Positions 50,462 to 59,787 of a stretch of DNA of 64,000 bases are shown here, in pieces. Below the pieces are notes generated by a model. It searched no databases. It worked only from the letters and a program-made list of their open reading frames with translations, and had not been told where the DNA came from. A program made the position numbers and the translations under genes. This DNA comes from Thermaceae bacterium. GTDB taxonomy: Bacteria; Deinococcota; Deinococci; Deinococcales; Marinithermaceae. The stretch covers positions 1 to 64,000 of the forward strand of contig JALSQD010000001.1 of NCBI GenBank assembly GCA_026985615.1. The letters run 5' to 3'. How positions within the stretch are numbered: the stretch's first letter is position 1; every line of letters starts with the position of its first letter.

Positions 50462-50469
50462 AGTATACT
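50462..50469. promoter_or_regulatory. palindromic -10 region shared by the TPR gene and the pheS leader
   Basis: AGTATACT reads TATACT on both strands (plus 50464-50469, minus 50467-50462). On plus it lies 9 nt before the leader-peptide ATG. On minus it would give a leader of about 60 nt; a second minus-strand box, TAGGCT, lies nearer the TPR start. No convincing -35 on either side. Confidence 0.5.
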
Positions 50470-50478
50470 ACGCGCAGC

Positions 50479-50511
50479 ATGGGAGCCTGCGGGTTCTTTT
50501 TTAGCTACTAG
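50479..50511 (+). CDS. Phe-rich leader peptide of pheST
   Basis: MGACGFFFSY followed by TAG. Ten codons, of which 6-8 are consecutive Phe (TTC TTT TTT). It begins 9 nt after TATACT and ends 62 nt before the pheS ATG. Phe-rich leader peptides ahead of pheST or pheA are the hallmark of ribosome-mediated attenuation in enterobacteria (the E. coli pheST leader also has Phe runs). A chance Phe triplet in a micro-ORF placed exactly here is improbable, but no expression evidence is available. Confidence 0.7.
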   Translation: MGACGFFFSY

Positions 50512-50555
50512 CGGAAGCTCGGTTGGGCTTCCGCGGGGCGGCATGGGGCCGCCCC
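50510..50555 (+). promoter_or_regulatory. candidate attenuator hairpins of pheST
   Basis: Starting inside the leader-peptide stop codon, arm 1 GCGGAAGC (50511-50518) pairs with arm 2 GCTTCCGC (50527-50534). Arm 3 GGGGCGGC (50535-50542) pairs with arm 4 GCCGCCCC (50548-50555). Arm 2 can instead pair with arm 3 (CCGC with GCGG, loop GGG). A ribosome stalled on the Phe codons would cover arm 1 and free arm 2. The arm 3/4 hairpin has no long U-run (AAATTCTT) and lies 8 nt before the pheS GGGAGG, so control could be transcriptional or translational. Confidence 0.6.
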
Positions 50556-50573
50556 AAATTCTTGGGAGGCAGC

Positions 50574-51590
50574 ATGTTGGAAGAAGCGTTGGCCGAAATA
50601 CGTGCCGCGGCGAGCCTGGAAGCGCTGCAAGAGATCAAGGTTCGCTTCCTGGGTAAGAAGGGGCGGCTTACCCAGGCCTTCAAAGCGATGAAGGGCCTCG
50701 ACTCCGAGGAGCGCAAGGCGCGGGGTCAGGAGCTCAACCGCATCAAGCAGGCCATCGAAAAGGCCCTGGAAGAGCGCGAGGCCGAGATCAGGGTGGCCGA
50801 GCTGGCGGCCAAACTCGAGCGCGAGCGCGAGGACGTCAGCCTGCCGGGGTTGGCGCTACCGCCCGGCGGCTACCACGTCTCGACCCAGATCCTCGACGAG
50901 CTGGTCGAGATCTTCCGTCACATGGGCTACCAGGCGGTAACGGGGCCGGAGGTGGAAGACGAGTTCCACAACTTCGACGCCCTCAACATCCCGCCGCACC
51001 ACCCGGCGCGCGACATGTGGGACACCTTCTGGCTCGAAGACGGCCACCTGCTGCGCACCCACACCTCGCCGATGCAGGTACGCTACATGGAGGCCCACAC
51101 CCCGCCCTTCCAGATCGTCGTGCCTGGCAAGGTCTACCGCCACGAGGCCACCGACGCCACCCACGAGGCGATGTTCCACCAGCTCGAGGGCCTGGCGGTG
51201 GGCGAGGGCATCACCCTGGCCCACCTCAAGGGGGCGCTTTTGACGATGGCCCGGGCGCTCTACGGCGAGAAGGCCAAGGTGCGGCTGCAGCCTAGCTTCT
51301 TCCCCTTCGTCGAGCCGGGGGTGGAGTTTCTGGTCTGGTGGACCAACCCGCGCACCGGCGAGGGCAGCTGGCTCGAGCTCGGCGGGGCCGGCATGGTCCA
51401 CCCGGCGGTCTTCAAGGCGGCCGACGACGCCCGCGAGAAAGCCGGCCTGCCGCGCGTATACGAAAACGTGACCGGCTTCGCCTTCGGCCTGGGCGTCGAG
51501 CGCATCGCCATGCTGCGCTACGGCATTCCCGACATCCGCTACTTTTACTCGAACCGGCTGGCCTTCCTGCGCCAGTTCCCTCGTCCTTAG
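50574..51590 (+). CDS. pheS: phenylalanine-tRNA ligase alpha subunit
   Basis: Catalytic subunit of the (alpha-beta)2 class II enzyme that charges tRNA-Phe. 338 aa. N-terminal coiled-coil arm (residues 1-85, AEIRAAASLEALQEIKVRFLGKKG) that contacts tRNA; motif 1 around DEFHNFDALNIPPHHPARD; motif 2 in YRHEATDATHEAMFHQLEG; motif 3 GLGVERIAMLRYG. ATG 50574 has GGGAGG at 4-5 nt; an in-frame upstream ATG falls within the hairpin region and is rejected. Confidence 0.98.
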   Translation: MLEEALAEIRAAASLEALQEIKVRFLGKKGRLTQAFKAMKGLDSEERKARGQELNRIKQAIEKALEEREAEIRVAELAAKLEREREDVSLPGLALPPGGYHVSTQILDELVEIFRHMGYQAVTGPEVEDEFHNFDALNIPPHHPARDMWDTFWLEDGHLLRTHTSPMQVRYMEAHTPPFQIVVPGKVYRHEATDATHEAMFHQLEGLAVGEGITLAHLKGALLTMARALYGEKAKVRLQPSFFPFVEPGVEFLVWWTNPRTGEGSWLELGGAGMVHPAVFKAADDAREKAGLPRVYENVTGFAFGLGVERIAMLRYGIPDIRYFYSNRLAFLRQFPRP

Positions 51591-51600
51591 GAGGCCCGCG

Positions 51601-53940
51601 ATGAACGTACCCTATTCCTGGTTACGCGAATTCCTGCCCAAGCTCCCCGAGCCCGAGGCGGTGCGCGAGGTGCTCGACAGTCTAGGGCTGGCGGTGGAGG
51701 AGGTGCACCACCTGCCCGCGCCGCCCGCGGGCGTCGTCTTCGGCCGGGTGCTGAAGGCCGGGGAGATTCCGGGCACCGAGCTCAAGAAGCTCGAGGTCGA
51801 CGTGGGTCGCGAGGTCGTCACCCTGGTCAGCGGCGCACCGAACGCCCGCGCCGGCATCGGCCTGGCGGTGGCCCGCCCCGGGGTGGTGCTGCCCGACGGA
51901 ACCGAGGTCGCCGCGCGCGAGATCCGCGGCGTGACGAGCGAGGGGATGGCCCTCAGCCCGGCGGAGATGGGCGTAGGTGAGTACGCCGGAGGGCTCTTGG
52001 AGCTGCCGGCTGACGGGCTCGAGCCCGGCCGCGAGCTGGCCGAGGTCTGGCCGGCGGAGGTCGTCTTCGAGCTGGAGCTGACCCCCAACCGCGCCGACGC
52101 CTTCAGCGTGCTGGGGGTGGCCCGCGACCTGGCGGCCAAGCTGGAGCTCGAACTGGTCGAACCTGCCACCGAGGTCGAGGAAAGCCCCGTTTCCCGCTTC
52201 GTTACCGTCGAGGTGGCCGACCCCGAGGGTTGCGACCGCTACCTGGCCCGTTACGCCGGCGGCCTGGAGATCGGTCCCAGCCCGCTCGAGGCCCAGCGCA
52301 AGCTGCTGGCCGCGGGCCTCCGGCCCATCAACAACGTCGTCGACGCCACCAACTACACCATGTGGGAGCTGGGAGGCCCGCTGCACGCCTTCGACCTGGA
52401 AGAGGTCGCCGGCGGCATCGTGGTGCGCCGCGCGAAGGCGGGCGAGAAGGTCATCACCCTCGACGGCGAGGAGCGCCAGCTGACGCCGGAAGACCTGGTG
52501 ATCGCCCGCAAGATGGGCAGCGGCACCGAGCCGGTGGCCATTGCCGGCGTGATGGGCGCGGCCAACTCCGAGGTCACCGAAGATACGCGCGAGGTGGTGC
52601 TGGAAGCGGCCCACTTCGACCCGGTGCGGGTGCGCCTGACCGCCCGCCGCCTGGGGCTCTCCACCGACTCCAGCTACCGCTTTGAGCGCGGGGTCGACCC
52701 CAACCTGCCCCCGCGGGCGGCGGCGCGCTTTCTGCACCTGCTGCAGCGCTGGAGCGGTTGCACCGTCGGCGACGTGGTGGTGGACGTCGGCGGCGACAAG
52801 CCGCGGCGCGAGGTGCCCTTCCGCCCCAGCTACGCCAACCGGCTGCTCGGCACCGACTTCAGCACCGAAAGTCAGCTGGTGGCGCTCGAGCGTCTGGGCT
52901 GCGAGGTCGCGGGCGAAGGGGAGCCCTATGCGGTGCGGCCGCCCACCTGGCGGGTGGACCTGAACATCGAAGAAGACCTGGTGGAGGAGGTGGGCCGCAT
53001 CCTCGGCTACGAGCACGTGCCCACTGAGCCGCTGGCGCTCATCCCTGCCCCCGACAACCTGAATGCCGAGGAGCCCTACCGGCGCGAGGAGGCCCTGCGG
53101 AGGGCGATGCGCGGCCTGGGCGGCTGGGAAGCGATCAACTACACCTGGCAGAGCCCGGCCTACCTCAGCCTCACCCGCGCCCCCGAGCCGCGCCGCTTCC
53201 TCAAGAACCCGCTGGACTCCAGCAAGAACGCCCTGCGCACCGCCCTCTACCCCGGCCTGCTCGAGAATCTGGCGACGAACCGCGAGGAGCGCCACCGCTT
53301 CTTCTTCGAGCTGGGCCACGTCTTCCTGGACGTCGAGGAAACCCGCCTGGCGGCGGTGCTGGGCGGACCGCTGATCGAGGCCACCTGGCAGGCGGCCTAC
53401 GGCGAGGGCTACCCGGCCATCAAGGGGCTGCTGGAGGCGCTGGCCGCTCGCGCCGGGGCGCGGGTCGAGGTGCGGCCCGAGCCGCACCAGCCGCTGCATC
53501 CGGGAGTGAGCGGCACGATCTTCTGGAACGACGAGCCGCGCGGCTTCATCGGCCGGCTCCACCCCGAGGTGGAGGAGGCGCTGGAGCTGGGCCCGGTTTA
53601 CCTCTTCGAGCTGGTGCTTCCTCTGCCCGAGGCGGTGCGCGAGTTCCGCGACCTGCCCAAGTTCCCGCCGGCGCGGCGCGACCTGGCGGTGGTGGTGCCC
53701 GAGGACGTGCCCCACATCGAGATCTTCGACCTCATCCGTCAGTTCGGCGGCCCCTACCTGGAGGCGGCCGAGCTCTTCGACGTCTACCGCGACGAGCCGC
53801 TTCCCGAAGGGCAGAAGAGCCTGGCCTACCACCTGACCTTCCGCCACCCCGAGCGCACCCTCACCGATGCCGAGGTGGATGAGGAGATGGGCCGCATCAT
53901 CGCCGCCGTCATCGAGGCGGGGTACAAGATCCGCGAGTAA
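51601..53940 (+). CDS. pheT: phenylalanine-tRNA ligase beta subunit
   Basis: 779 aa. Order: N-terminal region, OB-fold tRNA-binding domain (about 40-150, LKKLEVDVGREVVTLVSGAPN), B3/B4 editing domain (about 205-380, NNVVDATNYTMWELGGPLHAFD), B5 domain (about 400-470), catalytic-like core without activity, and C-terminal ferredoxin-fold anticodon-binding domain (about 690-779, FPPARRDLAVVVPEDV). Starts 10 nt after pheS behind AGGAGG. A strong terminator follows. Confidence 0.98.
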   Translation: MNVPYSWLREFLPKLPEPEAVREVLDSLGLAVEEVHHLPAPPAGVVFGRVLKAGEIPGTELKKLEVDVGREVVTLVSGAPNARAGIGLAVARPGVVLPDGTEVAAREIRGVTSEGMALSPAEMGVGEYAGGLLELPADGLEPGRELAEVWPAEVVFELELTPNRADAFSVLGVARDLAAKLELELVEPATEVEESPVSRFVTVEVADPEGCDRYLARYAGGLEIGPSPLEAQRKLLAAGLRPINNVVDATNYTMWELGGPLHAFDLEEVAGGIVVRRAKAGEKVITLDGEERQLTPEDLVIARKMGSGTEPVAIAGVMGAANSEVTEDTREVVLEAAHFDPVRVRLTARRLGLSTDSSYRFERGVDPNLPPRAAARFLHLLQRWSGCTVGDVVVDVGGDKPRREVPFRPSYANRLLGTDFSTESQLVALERLGCEVAGEGEPYAVRPPTWRVDLNIEEDLVEEVGRILGYEHVPTEPLALIPAPDNLNAEEPYRREEALRRAMRGLGGWEAINYTWQSPAYLSLTRAPEPRRFLKNPLDSSKNALRTALYPGLLENLATNREERHRFFFELGHVFLDVEETRLAAVLGGPLIEATWQAAYGEGYPAIKGLLEALAARAGARVEVRPEPHQPLHPGVSGTIFWNDEPRGFIGRLHPEVEEALELGPVYLFELVLPLPEAVREFRDLPKFPPARRDLAVVVPEDVPHIEIFDLIRQFGGPYLEAAELFDVYRDEPLPEGQKSLAYHLTFRHPERTLTDAEVDEEMGRIIAAVIEAGYKIRE

Positions 53941-53953
53941 CGGAGACCCGGCG

Positions 53954-53988
53954 GACCGTGCAGGGAAGGTTCCCTGCGCGGTCTTTTT
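53954..53988 (+). terminator. terminator of pheST
   Basis: Arms GACCG-T-GCAGGGAA and TTCCCTGC-G-CGGTC (one T/G mismatch) and then TTTTT. Confidence 0.9.
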
Positions 53989-54033
53989 GCGCGACACCGT
54001 AACCTGGCGGACGTTCGCCCCCGGCCCCTGCGC

Positions 54034-54039
54034 TATGAT
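54034..54039 (+). promoter_or_regulatory. leaderless -10 box of the small conserved-looking gene
   Basis: TATGAT, 6 nt, then ATG 54046. Confidence 0.6.
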
Positions 54040-54045
54040 GAGCCC

Positions 54046-54426
54046 ATGAGCCACGCGATCTACGACGCCTGGGTCCAGCTGATGGGCTGGCTCGAAGAGT
54101 ACGCCCGGGAACACGACCTCGTCTTCGACCACGAAGCCGACTTCCCCGAGTACATTTATCGCATGCACAAGCCCTGGGAACTACCCACGCGGGTGATGAC
54201 GGTCTCGCTCTCACGCGCCAACGACGAGCCCTTCTTCCTCGCCGCGGTTTCCCAGCCCTCCGACGAGGCCAAGCACGTCAGCCTGCGCGCGCCCGGGGCG
54301 CACCTGCACTGGCACGCGCACGAGCACGACGGCGGCCTGGTGCTTCCGGGCGGCGTCAAGCTCGACAAGACCAAGCTCTTCGCATTGGTGGACCAGGCGC
54401 GCAAGACGTGGATGACCGCGGTCTAG
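54046..54426 (+). CDS. small cytosolic protein of unknown function
   Basis: 126 aa, not recognised. No signal or membrane segment. Acidic N-terminal half (WLEEYAREHDLVFDHEADFPEYIY), a central strand-like PTRVMTVSLSR, and a His-rich stretch LHWHAHEHDGG (about 86-96) that could bind a metal. The C-terminal helix is KLFALVDQARKTWM. Codon use matches its neighbours and the start has the standard leaderless promoter, so it is a real gene. Confidence 0.75.
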   Translation: MSHAIYDAWVQLMGWLEEYAREHDLVFDHEADFPEYIYRMHKPWELPTRVMTVSLSRANDEPFFLAAVSQPSDEAKHVSLRAPGAHLHWHAHEHDGGLVLPGGVKLDKTKLFALVDQARKTWMTAV

Positions 54427-54444
54427 CGCGGAAGGCCGGTTGGT

Positions 54445-54470
54445 AAGGGCGCCCCGCTAGGGGCGCTCTT
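54445..54470. terminator. possible bidirectional terminator
   Basis: Arms 54445-54455 and 54460-54470 pair over 11 bp (one G.T), loop GCTA. It overlaps the stop codon of the convergent dsbB-like gene. U-runs are short on both sides. Confidence 0.5.
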
Positions 54471-54879
54471 CTCTTACGAAGAAGAGGGCCAGCGCGATGA
54501 GGGCGAAGGCCACCAGGGCCATGAAGGCGATGGTGATGAAGCCGAAGTAGTTGACGTACTCGATGTTGCAGGGAATGGGGGTGGCCGCGCAGGCCGTGGG
54601 CTTGAAGCCGGGAATCTTCTGCTCGGCGTAGTGGAGCGCGCTGATGGACCCGCCCACGAGCGCCATGGGCAAGGCGTAGCGGCGCACCCGGGCGTCGTTA
54701 TAAAAGGTGGCGATGCCCAAAATGAGCACCAGCGGATACATGAAGATGCGCTGGTACCAGCAAAGTTCGCAGGGGATGAGGTGCCGGACGTTCGAGTAGT
54801 AGAGGCTGCCGGAGGTGGCCACGATGGCCACCAGCCAGGCAAAGGCGATGAGGAGCAGGTTGCTGTCGCGCGTGCTCAT
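54457..54879 (-). CDS. disulfide oxidoreductase, DsbB/BdbC type
   Basis: 140 aa inner-membrane protein that re-oxidises a DsbA-like thiol oxidase and passes electrons to quinone. Four helices. First periplasmic CxxC in PCELCWYQRIFMYP, as in BdbC; second Cys pair in TACAATPIPC around residue 97-105. No DsbA/BdbD gene is adjacent. Likely serves the Cys-containing pilins and secreted proteases here (inference). ATG 54879 follows TAGGAT by 6 nt. Confidence 0.93.
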   Translation of the reverse strand: MSTRDSNLLLIAFAWLVAIVATSGSLYYSNVRHLIPCELCWYQRIFMYPLVLILGIATFYNDARVRRYALPMALVGGSISALHYAEQKIPGFKPTACAATPIPCNIEYVNYFGFITIAFMALVAFALIALALFFVREERP

Positions 54880-54888
54880 GCCCTCATC

Positions 54889-55802
<914 letters not shown>

Positions 55803-55806
<4 letters not shown>

Positions 55807-57254
55807 GCGTTACCTTCCAGCTTCTCGGCGTGCGCTAGGGCGCGCTCGATTCGCGCCAGGACGCGCTCCTTGCCCAGAATCTCCAGCATCTCGTACATCC
55901 CCGGAGTGGCCAGGGTGCCGGTGATGGCCGCCCGCAAAGGCTGCATCACCTTGCGCAGCTTCAGCTCCTTCGCTTCGGCATAGCCCACGAGCGCCGGCTC
56001 GGTGCGTTCGGGGGCTAAGTCGGGCAGTTCGGCGAGCACCTCCTTCAGCTCGCGCAGGATCTCGAATCCCTTTTTGAGCTCCTTTTCGGCCTTGGGCTCG
56101 AAGGGGTAGTCCTCGGTGAAGAAGTAGCGCGCCTTCTCCACGAACTCGGCCAGCGTCTCGAAGCGGGGGCGCATCGCCTCTGCTACCTTGCACAGGTAGA
56201 CGTCGCTTTCCCAGGAAAGGCCGGCAGCCTCCAGGAAGGGCTTCAGCCGCTCGCAGACCTCCTCGAGGTTGAGCACCTCGCGGATGTACTTGCCGTTCAT
56301 CCAGCGCAGCTTCTCCTCGTCGAAGACGGGCCCGCCCAGGCTGACGCGGTCCCAGCTGAAGGCCGCGATCATCTCCTCCATGGTGAAGATCTCGCGTCCG
56401 TCAGGCATGGAAAAGCCCATCGTCGCGAGGTAGTTGCGCAGGGCGTCGGGCAGGTAGCCTGCCTTGCGGTAGTAGTCGATGCTGGTGTGGCCGGTGCGCT
56501 TGGAGAGCTTGGCGCCGCCGGGCGCGCGGAGTAGCGGCAGGTGGTACCACTTGGGTTCGTCCCAGCCGAAGGCCTGGTAGAGCAGCTTTTGGATGGGCGT
56601 GCTCACCAACCAGTCCTCGCCGCGGATCACGTCGCTGACCTCCATCAGGTGGTCGTCCACCACCACCGCCAGGTGGTAGGTGGGAAAACCGTCCGACTTG
56701 AGCAGGACCGCGTCGGGGATCTCGCGGTTGTCGAACTCGATGTTCCCCCGCAATACGTCATGAACCACGGTCACGCCGGTCTCCGGCGTCTTCAGCCGGA
56801 TCACGTGGGGTTCGCCGGCGGCGGCGCGGGCCTCGGCCTCCTCGCGCGGGATCTTGCGGGCGCGGCCGTCGTAACCGTAGCCCAGGCCCTTCTTCTGCAG
56901 CTCCTCGCGGATGGCGGCCAGCTCCTCCGGGGTCTCGAAGGCGCGGTAGGCCAGCCCCTTGTCGAGCAACTCCTGGGCGTAATGGCGGTAGAGCTCGAGC
57001 CGCTCCGACTGGCGGTAGGGGCCGTTGGGTCCGCCCACGTCGGGCCCCTCGTCGTAGTCGAGACCCAGCCACTTGAGGGCGCGCAAGATGCCCTCTTCGG
57101 CCCCCTCGACGTAGCGGTTCTGGTCGGTGTCTTCGATGCGCACGATGAACTTCCCGCCGTTCTTGCGTGCCCAGACGTAGCTGAAGATACCGATGTAAGC
57201 GGTGCCGACGTGCGGGTAGCCGGTGGGGCTGGGGGCGATGCGGGTCTTGACCAT
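55803..57254 (-). CDS. gltX: glutamate-tRNA ligase
   Basis: Class I synthetase, 483 aa. HIGH-type motif IAPSPTGYPHVGTAYI at residues 6-21, KMSKS-type motif AKLSKRTGHTS near 245. Zinc finger Cys residues are absent. The C-terminal helical anticodon domain (about 330-483) is intact. ATG 57254 starts the conserved sequence; the frame extends 57 codons further upstream without similarity. TACAAT ends 9 nt before the ATG, so the mRNA leader is probably 2-3 nt. Confidence 0.97.
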
Positions 57255-57263
57255 ACCGCAGGT

Positions 57264-57269
57264 ATTGTA
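57264..57269 (-). promoter_or_regulatory. near-leaderless -10 box of gltX-ftsY
   Basis: TACAAT on the minus strand, 9 nt before ATG 57254. Confidence 0.45.
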
Positions 57270-57490
57270 CTCGAAGCGGGGTGAAAAACCCTGGCGGCCC
57301 CCCTGCGGCGGTGGTCCGTATGGCGCACGCTGGCTTGCTGGCGGTAGGTGAAGATTCATCTGTCCGTCGCGCATGTATGGGCCGAACGCCCCGAGCTGCG
57401 TGGTATGCTGAGATACGTTAAACAACCCAAACCCGAAAGCGCAATCCGAGCGTTTTTCTGCACTTCGGGACTGGGGGAAAGGAGAAGTGT
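57270..57490 (+). promoter_or_regulatory. control region of the carbohydrate uptake operon
   Basis: 221 bp without a gene. TATGCT at 57404-57409 is the best -10 candidate; a leader of about 80 nt then ends in GGAAAGGAGAA before the ATG. No convincing operator palindrome was found, and no regulator gene is adjacent. Confidence 0.35.
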
Positions 57491-58786
57491 ATGTCCAAAC
57501 GTTTCACCACCGTATTGGCCATGGCCGCCCTGTTGGCGGCTACCTTCCTGGGCGGTGCGTTCGCCAAGCAGCAGGTGATCATCGAAAGCTGGCGGACCGA
57601 CGACCTCAAGCTCTGGAAAGACGTTATCATTCCGGCGTTTAACAAGCATTACCCCGATATCGAGGTAATCTTCTCACCGACGGCGCCCGCCGAGTACAAC
57701 GCTGTGCTCGACAGCAAACTGCAGGCTGGCACCGCGGGCGACCTGATCACCTGCCGCCCCTTCGGCAAGTCGCTCGAGCTCTACAACAAGGGCCACCTCG
57801 CCCCGCTCAACGACCTGCCGGGCATGGAGCACTTCAGCGAGTTCGCCAAGGCCGCCTGGACCACCGACGACGGCAGCGTGACCTACTGCGTGCCGATGGC
57901 CTCGGTGATCCACGGCTTCCTCTACAACAAGGACCTCTTCGACAAGTACGGTTACGAGCCGCCCAAGACCTGGGAAGAGTTCATGGACCTGCTGGCCAAG
58001 ATGAAGAAGGACGCCCCCGCGCTCGCGCCGCTGGTCATGGGCACCAAGGACCAGTGGGAGGCCGCCACCATGGGCTGGCACAACATCGCCCCCAACTACT
58101 ACGGCGGCGAAGCGGGCCGCAAGGCTTTCCTGGCCGGTAAGGAGGGCTTCCACACCGATGGCTTCCTCCAAGGCTTCGAGGCGCTGGCGCAGTGGGCACC
58201 CTACCTGCCCCGCGGTTACAAGGCCGTCAGCTACTCCGACGCCCAGCAACTCTTCACCCAGGGCCGCGGCTTCATCTACCCCGCCGGCTCGTGGGACATC
58301 GGCGTCTTCCACCAGATGAACCCCAAGCTCAACATGGGCGCCTTCAAGGCCCCGCCGCCCGCCGGCGCCACCAAGAGCTACATCAGCGACCACCCCGACA
58401 TCGCCCTGGGCCTCAACCCGGCGAGCAAAAACCAGGAAGCGGCCAAGAAGTTCCTCGAGTGGCTGACGACCGAGGAGTTCGCCGACCTCTACGGCAACGC
58501 GCTGCCCGGCTTTTTCCCGCTGCACGACTACAACATCACGATCAAGGACCCGGTGGCCAACGAGTTCCTCTCCTGGCGTCAGACCAGCGAGGGCACCTTC
58601 CGCATGACCTACTACAAGCTCTCCGACCAGAAGCCGGACGCCGAGACCGACCTCTGGACCGCCTCGGTCAACATCCTTAATGGCAACCAGACCCCCGAGG
58701 AAGCGGCCAAGTGGATCGAGTGCCGCCTCTCCTCGTGGTACCAGCCCCACAAGCACTTCTACGAAGAGCTAAACTGCAACAAGTAG
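57491..58786 (+). CDS. carbohydrate ABC transporter substrate-binding protein (family 1)
   Basis: 431 aa periplasmic binding protein. Sec signal ends AFA|K at about residue 25, with no lipobox, so it is soluble or held otherwise. Mature start QQVIIESWRTDDLKLWKDVIIPAF, YPDIEVIFSPT, and the signature-like GSWDIGVFHQMNP (sugar stacking Trp) are typical of oligosaccharide/glycoside-binding SBP family 1. Sugar specificity cannot be read. First gene of a six-gene set. GGAAAGGAG precedes ATG. A strong stem-loop follows its stop. Confidence 0.92.
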   Translation: MSKRFTTVLAMAALLAATFLGGAFAKQQVIIESWRTDDLKLWKDVIIPAFNKHYPDIEVIFSPTAPAEYNAVLDSKLQAGTAGDLITCRPFGKSLELYNKGHLAPLNDLPGMEHFSEFAKAAWTTDDGSVTYCVPMASVIHGFLYNKDLFDKYGYEPPKTWEEFMDLLAKMKKDAPALAPLVMGTKDQWEAATMGWHNIAPNYYGGEAGRKAFLAGKEGFHTDGFLQGFEALAQWAPYLPRGYKAVSYSDAQQLFTQGRGFIYPAGSWDIGVFHQMNPKLNMGAFKAPPPAGATKSYISDHPDIALGLNPASKNQEAAKKFLEWLTTEEFADLYGNALPGFFPLHDYNITIKDPVANEFLSWRQTSEGTFRMTYYKLSDQKPDAETDLWTASVNILNGNQTPEEAAKWIECRLSSWYQPHKHFYEELNCNK

Positions 58787-58795
58787 CGCAAGAAC

Positions 58796-58821
58796 CCCCG
58801 GGCGGCGTGCGCCGCCCGGGG
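58796..58821 (+). other. intercistronic stem-loop after the binding-protein gene
   Basis: Perfect 11-bp stem: arms CCCCGGGCGGC (58796-58806) and GCCGCCCGGGG (58811-58821), loop GTGC, no U-run. Such hairpins after binding-protein genes often protect the upstream mRNA and give the binding protein higher expression than the permeases. That role is inferred. Confidence 0.6.
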
Positions 58822-58866
58822 CCCCTACGCTGCGTGTCCTTTCAATAACAAAGGAGCAGCCGCATC

Positions 58867-59787
58867 ATGAGGCGAAAACCGTTTCCCTGGCACATCGTTG
58901 TTTTTCTCGCCCCGGCGGTATTGATCTATACCCTTTTCATGATCTACCCTATGCTGGCCTCGCTCAAGTTCTCGCTCTACCAGACGCTCGACGATGGCCG
59001 GCAGGTTTTTGTGGGTTTGGGCAACTACATAAAACTGCTCACCGATCCCAACTGGAAGGAACCTTTTTGGAACGCGTTTTGGAACAACGTGGTGTTCTTC
59101 ATCATCCACATGAGCCTGCAAAACCCCATCGGCCTCTTCCTGGCCGTGCTGCTCGCCTCTAATATCCGCGGCGCCTGGATCTACCGCACCATTATCTTCA
59201 CCCCCACCATCCTCTCGGTGGTGCTCATCGGCTTCGCCTGGAAGCTGATCCTCAGCCCCACCTGGGGCATCTGGTTTCCGTTGCTCGACCGGCTGGGTTT
59301 AGGTGATAACGAGGTGGCCATCGCTCTTTTGGGCAACGAGTCTTCAGCGCTCATCACCCTCTCGCTCATCTCGGTTTGGCAGAACATCGGCATCCCGATG
59401 ATGCTTTTCTTGGCGGCGCTCATCCGCATACCCAACGAACTCATCGAGGCCGCCCAGGTGGACGGGGCGAACAGCTGGCGCATCTTCTGGCGCATCCAGT
59501 TTCCCCTGATCATTCCTACTGTGGGTATCGTTGCCATCCTCACCTTCATCGGCAACTTCAACGCCTTCGACCTCATCTACGCCACCCAGGGCGCCCTCGC
59601 CGGCCCCAATTTCTCGACCGACATCATGGGCACCTTCTTCTTCAGAACCTTCTTCGGGTTCCAGCTCCGCCCCGGCGACCCCAATATGGGCGCCACGGTG
59701 GCGGGGATGATGCTGCTAATCATCCTTACCGGCGTCCTCATCTACCTTTACGGCTGGCAGCGGCGCATGGAGGAGGTGCAGTTCTGA
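58867..59787 (+). CDS. carbohydrate ABC transporter permease (MalF/UgpA type)
   Basis: 306 aa, six helices. PFPWHIVVFLAPAVLIYTLFMIYPMLASL is the start of the membrane part; the EAA loop is ELIEAAQVDGANSWRIFWRIQFPLI (EAA-x3-G), which docks to the ATPase. AAAGGAGC lies before ATG. No ATPase gene is in the cluster, so a shared MsmK/MalK-like ATPase elsewhere must energise it. Confidence 0.92.
   Translation: MRRKPFPWHIVVFLAPAVLIYTLFMIYPMLASLKFSLYQTLDDGRQVFVGLGNYIKLLTDPNWKEPFWNAFWNNVVFFIIHMSLQNPIGLFLAVLLASNIRGAWIYRTIIFTPTILSVVLIGFAWKLILSPTWGIWFPLLDRLGLGDNEVAIALLGNESSALITLSLISVWQNIGIPMMLFLAALIRIPNELIEAAQVDGANSWRIFWRIQFPLIIPTVGIVAILTFIGNFNAFDLIYATQGALAGPNFSTDIMGTFFFRTFFGFQLRPGDPNMGATVAGMMLLIILTGVLIYLYGWQRRMEEVQF

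Noticed and set aside
50473..50502. Intrinsic terminator formed by CGCAG/CTGCG and the T-run before pheS
   Set aside because: The stem is 5 bp and begins at or before the predicted transcription start, and no plus-strand gene precedes it. The Phe leader-peptide reading is preferred, though not proved.
51682..54168. 828-codon minus-strand frame opposite pheT
   Set aside because: Antisense shadow: extremely long open frame caused by GC bias, no domain recognisable, while pheT is certain on plus.
57255..57425. 57-codon N-terminal extension of gltX
   Set aside because: No similarity to the family and it crosses the TACAAT promoter box. All family members start at the VKTRIAPSP region.
59376..59786. 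Upstream extension of the second sugar permease frame
   Set aside because: It overlaps the first permease in another frame and has Arg/His-rich shadow composition. The ATG in TGATG at 59787 fits the family start.
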